DNA from: an uncultured beta proteobacterium
GTDB taxonomy: Bacteria > Pseudomonadota > Gammaproteobacteria > Burkholderiales > Burkholderiaceae_C
Direction of reading: 5' to 3'
DNA: 64,000 nt
Assembly: GCA_903960915.1 (NCBI GenBank)
Contig: CAJCCO010000090.1
Location: forward strand, 1-64,000
Shown: piece after piece, positions 60,795-64,000 of the stretch
How the letters are laid out: every line of letters begins with the position of its first letter
How positions within the stretch are numbered: position 1 is the stretch's first letter
Notes under the pieces: model-generated
The model's database searches: none
What the model was told of the DNA's origin: nothing
What the model saw: only the letters and a program-made list of their open reading frames with translations
Program-made: the position numbers and the translations under genes

Positions 60795-62159
60795 ATGGCC
60801 TCCGCTCTTACCGACAAACTCTCCCTCCTCGTCCGACAAATCCGGGGGCAGGCTCGCATCACCGAGTCCAATGTCTCCGACATGTTGCGCGAGGTACGCA
60901 TGGCCCTGTTGGAGGCCGACGTGGCGCTGCCCGTGGTGCGCGATTTCATCGCCCGCGTGAAAGAGAAGTCGCTCGGGCAGGAAGTCTTGGGCTCACTCAC
61001 CCCAGGCCAGGCACTGGTCGGTATTGTCAATAGAGAGCTGGCCGCCACCATGGGCGAGGGCATCAGCGACATCAACCTGGCCGCCCAACCCCCAGCGGTC
61101 ATTCTGATGGCGGGTTTACAGGGCGCCGGTAAAACCACCACCACCGCCAAGTTGGCCAAGCACCTGATTGAGAAGCGCCATAAAAAAGTGCTCACCGTCT
61201 CCGGTGACGTGTACCGTCCGGCCGCTATTGAGCAGTTGAAAACTGTTACGGCCCAAGTGGGCGCCGAGTGGTTTCCCAGTAGCACCGATCAAAAACCGGT
61301 AGACATTGCCCTGGCCGCCCTGGACTACGCGCGCAAGCATTACTTTGACGTGTTGTTGGTGGACACCGCCGGCCGGCTGGCCATTGACGAGGCGCTCATG
61401 CACGAGATCAAGGCCCTGCACGCGGCCTTGAACCCTGTGGAAACCCTGTTTGTGGTGGACGCCATGCAGGGCCAGGATGCCATCAACACCGCCAAAGCCT
61501 TCAAAGACGCGCTGCCGCTGACCGGCATCATTTTGACCAAGACCGACGGCGACTCGCGTGGCGGTGCCGCCTTGTCGGTTCGTCAGGTAACCGGGGCGCC
61601 CATTAAATTTGCTGGTACCAGTGAAAAACTTGACGGCCTAGAAGTGTTTGACGCCGAGCGCCACGCCGGCCGCATCCTGGGCATGGGCGACATTCTGGCT
61701 TTGGTTGAACAAGTTACCGCCGGGGTGGACATGGCGGCGGCCCAAAAGCTGGCAGCCAAGGTTAAAAGCGGCGCCAGCTTTGACCTCAACGATTTTCTGG
61801 CCCAGATTCAGCAAATGAAACAAATGGGCGGCTTGTCCAGCCTGATGGACAAACTGCCTGCTGCCATGGCGGCCAAAGCCGGGCAAATGGACATGGGCAA
61901 GGTAGAGAAAGACATCAAACGCAAGGAAGGCATCATCTACAGCATGACGCCACTGGAGCGCCGCAAGCCCGACCTCATCAAAGCCACCCGCAAACGCCGC
62001 ATTGCCGCCGGTGCAGGCGTTCAGGTGCAAGAAGTTAACCGCATGCTCAAGGAATTTGAGCAAATGCAGGACATGATGAAGAAGATGAAGGGCGGCGGCA
62101 TGATGAAGATGATGAAGCGCATGGGCGGCATGAAAGGCATGCCCAAAATGCCGTTCTGA
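60795..62159 (+). CDS. ffh: signal recognition particle protein Ffh
   Basis: Ffh binds 4.5S RNA and delivers nascent membrane proteins to FtsY. The start at 60795 (MASALTDKLSLLVRQIRG) gives 454 residues. The N domain is at about 1-90. The G domain has P-loop GLQGAGKTT at 107-115, DTAGRL and TKTDGDSRGGAA, and the Met-rich M domain (about 330-454) ends KMKGGGMMKMMKRMGGMKGM. Upstream in-frame codons from 60750 do not match the family. No 4.5S RNA gene was recognised in this window. Confidence 0.97.
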   Translation: MASALTDKLSLLVRQIRGQARITESNVSDMLREVRMALLEADVALPVVRDFIARVKEKSLGQEVLGSLTPGQALVGIVNRELAATMGEGISDINLAAQPPAVILMAGLQGAGKTTTTAKLAKHLIEKRHKKVLTVSGDVYRPAAIEQLKTVTAQVGAEWFPSSTDQKPVDIALAALDYARKHYFDVLLVDTAGRLAIDEALMHEIKALHAALNPVETLFVVDAMQGQDAINTAKAFKDALPLTGIILTKTDGDSRGGAALSVRQVTGAPIKFAGTSEKLDGLEVFDAERHAGRILGMGDILALVEQVTAGVDMAAAQKLAAKVKSGASFDLNDFLAQIQQMKQMGGLSSLMDKLPAAMAAKAGQMDMGKVEKDIKRKEGIIYSMTPLERRKPDLIKATRKRRIAAGAGVQVQEVNRMLKEFEQMQDMMKKMKGGGMMKMMKRMGGMKGMPKMPF

Positions 62160-62168
62160 TTGATCCGC

Positions 62169-63545
62169 TTACGTGGGCAGGGTGGCCGTCATAGCATCCT
62201 GACGCAGCAGCACTTCGCCGCGCAGCGTAAACGGCCGCGCTTCGGAGATCTTCACATCCACCAGTTGCCCCACCAACCTGGGTTGCCCCACAAAATTGAC
62301 CACGCGGTTGCACTCGGTGCGGCCCATCAGCTCGGTGGCGTCGCGCTTGGAGGCACCTTCTACCAGCAAGCGTTGCACCGTGCCCAGGCGGCTCTCAGAA
62401 ATGGTTTTAATGTTCTGGTTGATGACGGCTTGCAGGTGCTGCAGGCGGCGCAGCTTGACCTCGTGTGGCGTGTCGTCCGCTAGATTGGCGGCGGGCGTGC
62501 CGGGGCGTGGGCTGAAGATAAAGCTGAAGGAATTGTCAAAGCCAACGTCGTCAATGAGCTTCATCATCTTGTTGAAGTCGTCCTCGGTCTCTCCAGGGAA
62601 ACCCACAATGAAGTCGCTGCTCATGGCCATGTCAGGGCGAATGGCGCGCAGCTTGCGCACCGTGCTTTTGTATTCCATCGCCGTGTAGCCGCGCTTCATG
62701 GCCATCAAAATACGGTCCGAGCCGTGTTGCACCGGCAGGTGCAGGTGGCTCACCAGTTTGGGCAGCTTGTCGTACGCGGCAATCAAGGAGGGCGTGAACT
62801 CATTGGGGTGGCTGGTGGTGTAGCGTATGCGCTCAATGCCTGGAATGTCGGCCACGTACTCCAGCAAGGTGGCAAAGTCGGCCTTCTCGCCGCCCGCGCC
62901 TGCACCCACCATGGGGGCACGGTACGCGTTGACGTTTTGGCCCAGCAGGGTCACCTCTTTCACGCCCTGATCGGCTAAGCCCGCCACCTCCACCAACACG
63001 TCTTCAAACGGCCGGCTCACCTCTTCACCGCGGGTGTAGGGCACCACGCAGTAACTGCAATATTTGGAGCAACCTTCCATGATGCTCACAAACGCGGTAG
63101 CACCGTCCACGCGGGCCGGTGGCAGGTGGTCAAATTTTTCAATCTCTGGAAAGCTGATGTCCACCTGCGATTTGTTTTGGGCCTCGCGCTGCGCCAGCAA
63201 CTGCGGCAGGCGGTGCAGGGTTTGAGGGCCAAAAACCACATCCACATAAGGCGCACGCGCAATGATGGCGGCGCCTTCCTGGCTGGCCACGCAGCCGCCC
63301 ACGCCAATCAGCACGCCTTTTTTCTTCAGGTGCTTGACCCGGCCCAGGTCCGAGAACACTTTCTCCTGCGCCTTCTCACGCACCGAGCAGGTGTTGAACA
63401 AAATCAGGTCGGCCTCTTCCACGTCGTTGGTCGGCTCATAGCCCTGCGCGGCTTGCAGCACATCGGCCATCTTGTCCGAGTCGTACTCGTTCATCTGGCA
63501 GCCAAAGGTTTTGATAAAGACTTTTTTAGACATGGTTTTTGACAT
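62169..63545 (-). CDS. miaB: tRNA-2-methylthio-N6-dimethylallyladenosine synthase MiaB
   Basis: MiaB is a radical SAM methylthiotransferase that modifies i6A37 of tRNAs. The 458 residues contain the N-terminal cluster cysteines Cys16 ([11 protein letters not shown]), Cys53 (NTCSVREKA) and Cys85 (GGCVASQEG). The radical SAM motif is CSKYCSYC (Cys159, Cys163, Cys166), followed by the barrel motif [10 protein letters not shown] and a C-terminal TRAM domain. The start at 63545 is chosen; Met5 is an alternative. Its stop is nine bases from the ffh stop on the opposite strand. Confidence 0.96.
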   Translation of the reverse strand: MSKTMSKKVFIKTFGCQMNEYDSDKMADVLQAAQGYEPTNDVEEADLILFNTCSVREKAQEKVFSDLGRVKHLKKKGVLIGVGGCVASQEGAAIIARAPYVDVVFGPQTLHRLPQLLAQREAQNKSQVDISFPEIEKFDHLPPARVDGATAFVSIMEGCSKYCSYCVVPYTRGEEVSRPFEDVLVEVAGLADQGVKEVTLLGQNVNAYRAPMVGAGAGGEKADFATLLEYVADIPGIERIRYTTSHPNEFTPSLIAAYDKLPKLVSHLHLPVQHGSDRILMAMKRGYTAMEYKSTVRKLRAIRPDMAMSSDFIVGFPGETEDDFNKMMKLIDDVGFDNSFSFIFSPRPGTPAANLADDTPHEVKLRRLQHLQAVINQNIKTISESRLGTVQRLLVEGASKRDATELMGRTECNRVVNFVGQPRLVGQLVDVKISEARPFTLRGEVLLRQDAMTATLPT

Positions 63546-63888
63546 GGGGTTTCACTTCAGGGGGCTTTGAATAAAAAGCGGGAAAACAGCGCACTAGGCA
63601 GTGGCAAGCAGGCGCGTAGCCGCCATGGGCCACGCCGCACCGGCTACCGTTTTACAGGCAGCGCAGGTGGGTCGGGTAGGCTGGGTTGCCCCTGCCACGG
63701 GGTAGCACCCAGGCAGGCGGCAGAAAAATACGAGAGGGCCGCAGCAGCGGCAAAGTGAGGCAGCGTTTCATGGTGTGTATCCAGAGGCTGGTTGAAGAAC
63801 AAAGGCGTCCCAGTGTAGCAATAGCCGCTCAGCCATGCCCATCCACCGCATAGCCACGCCCTACCCAAAGACCGCGCCGCAGAGTAAA
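63546..63888. other. 343-base gap with no supported gene
   Basis: This is GC-rich intergenic sequence upstream of miaB. Reading frames on both strands are short and look unlike genes. A minus-strand frame ending at 63644 contains a signal-peptide-like stretch but no convincing start or ribosome site. No tRNA, terminator or repeat was recognised. Confidence 0.5.
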
Positions 63889-64000
63889 GTGCACAAAAAG
63901 TGGGCCCACCAGGGGTTGGACCCTATGAAGTTAACAGCGGCCAACCACGGCAATACACCTTTGGTGGGCGCAGACGCCGTATTGAACTGGTTGCAGCAAT
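63889..64000 (+). CDS. possible 5' end of an unidentified gene (cut by the window edge)
   Basis: An open frame runs off the right end. Candidate starts are GTG 63889 and, more likely, ATG 63925 (MKLTAANHGNTPLVGADAV). The 25 visible residues after the ATG do not identify a family, and no strong ribosome site is seen. Confidence 0.3.
   Translation, partial: MHKKWAHQGLDPMKLTAANHGNTPLVGADAVLNWLQQ

Noticed and set aside
63644-63771. Possible small exported protein on the minus strand with a frameshift (one frame starts MKRCLTLPLL, another continues AALSYFSAACLGATPW).
   Set aside because: Joining the pieces requires a frameshift, there is no ribosome site, and the short length makes a chance signal-like stretch plausible.

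Overview
The window looks like a chromosomal segment of a betaproteobacterium in the order Burkholderiales, most likely family Comamonadaceae (Rhodoferax/Polaromonas-like). This is inferred from the GC-rich coding bias, the gene orders dapF-DUF484-xerC and hslVU-mraZ-dcw, a DksA with a degenerate zinc finger, and the accBC-prmA-DUF3426 block. No rRNA, tRNA, CRISPR array, prophage or insertion sequence was recognised.

Layout. 0-7.6 kb: two minus-strand genes (a degenerate pseudouridine-synthase-like S4 protein and a Nudix/metallo-beta-lactamase fusion), then dapF, a DUF484 gene, xerC, an RlmI-type methyltransferase and a CobW-type GTPase. 7.8-11.8 kb: a DksA with a long histone-like N-terminal tail, a small unknown protein and hslVU. 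12.0-29.4 kb: a complete division/cell wall (dcw) cluster, mraZ-rsmH-ftsL-ftsI-murE-murF-mraY-murD-ftsW-murG-murC-ddl-ftsQ-ftsA-ftsZ. Many of its genes overlap by 1-8 bases, and four 10-bp-spaced AGTG repeats precede mraZ. A hairpin separates ftsZ from lpxC and a tiny membrane protein gene. 30.7-35.8 kb: a minus-strand block of RNB exoribonuclease, TonB-like protein, aroE, mtgA and ruvC. 36-42.2 kb: an accessory-looking stretch with a large unknown lipoprotein, a divergent LuxR-type response regulator and 7TM histidine kinase, a VOC protein and a RHH/ParE-type toxin-antitoxin pair with a clear operator. 42.4-49.9 kb: rodA, a beta-hydroxyacid dehydrogenase, tldD, DAHP synthase (aroG), mpl, an unknown gene and a TlpA-like thioredoxin. 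50.1-53.8 kb: accB-accC-prmA and a DUF3426 gene. 53.8-58.9 kb: a histone H1-like protein and nrdB/nrdA behind a promoter overlapped by two NrdR-type boxes. 59.0-63.5 kb: ampD, a small membrane protein and a CcsA/YpjD-like protein, then ffh and convergent miaB. The last ~450 bases hold at most the 5' end of one gene.

Much of the window serves the cell envelope. DapF supplies meso-DAP, MurE-MurF-MraY-MurD-MurG-MurC-Ddl build lipid II, FtsW/FtsI/RodA/MtgA polymerise it, Mpl and AmpD recycle it, FtsL/Q/A/Z organise division, LpxC commits to lipid A and AccBC feed fatty acid synthesis.

The most interesting signal is upstream of aroG. A 22-codon reading frame at 45974-46042 has eight residues in a row that are Phe, Tyr, Trp or Ser (seven of them aromatic). 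It is followed by a strong intrinsic terminator (46073-46104), and a CGGCGGT inside the leader ORF can pair with the 5' arm of that terminator. This has the full architecture of ribosome-mediated transcription attenuation controlling entry into aromatic amino acid synthesis, probably from a leaderless or nearly leaderless leader mRNA. Other notable points are the DksA tail, the catalytic-residue losses in the first gene, the MraZ, NrdR and toxin-antitoxin operators, and the 99-bp tandem repeat in the histone-like gene.
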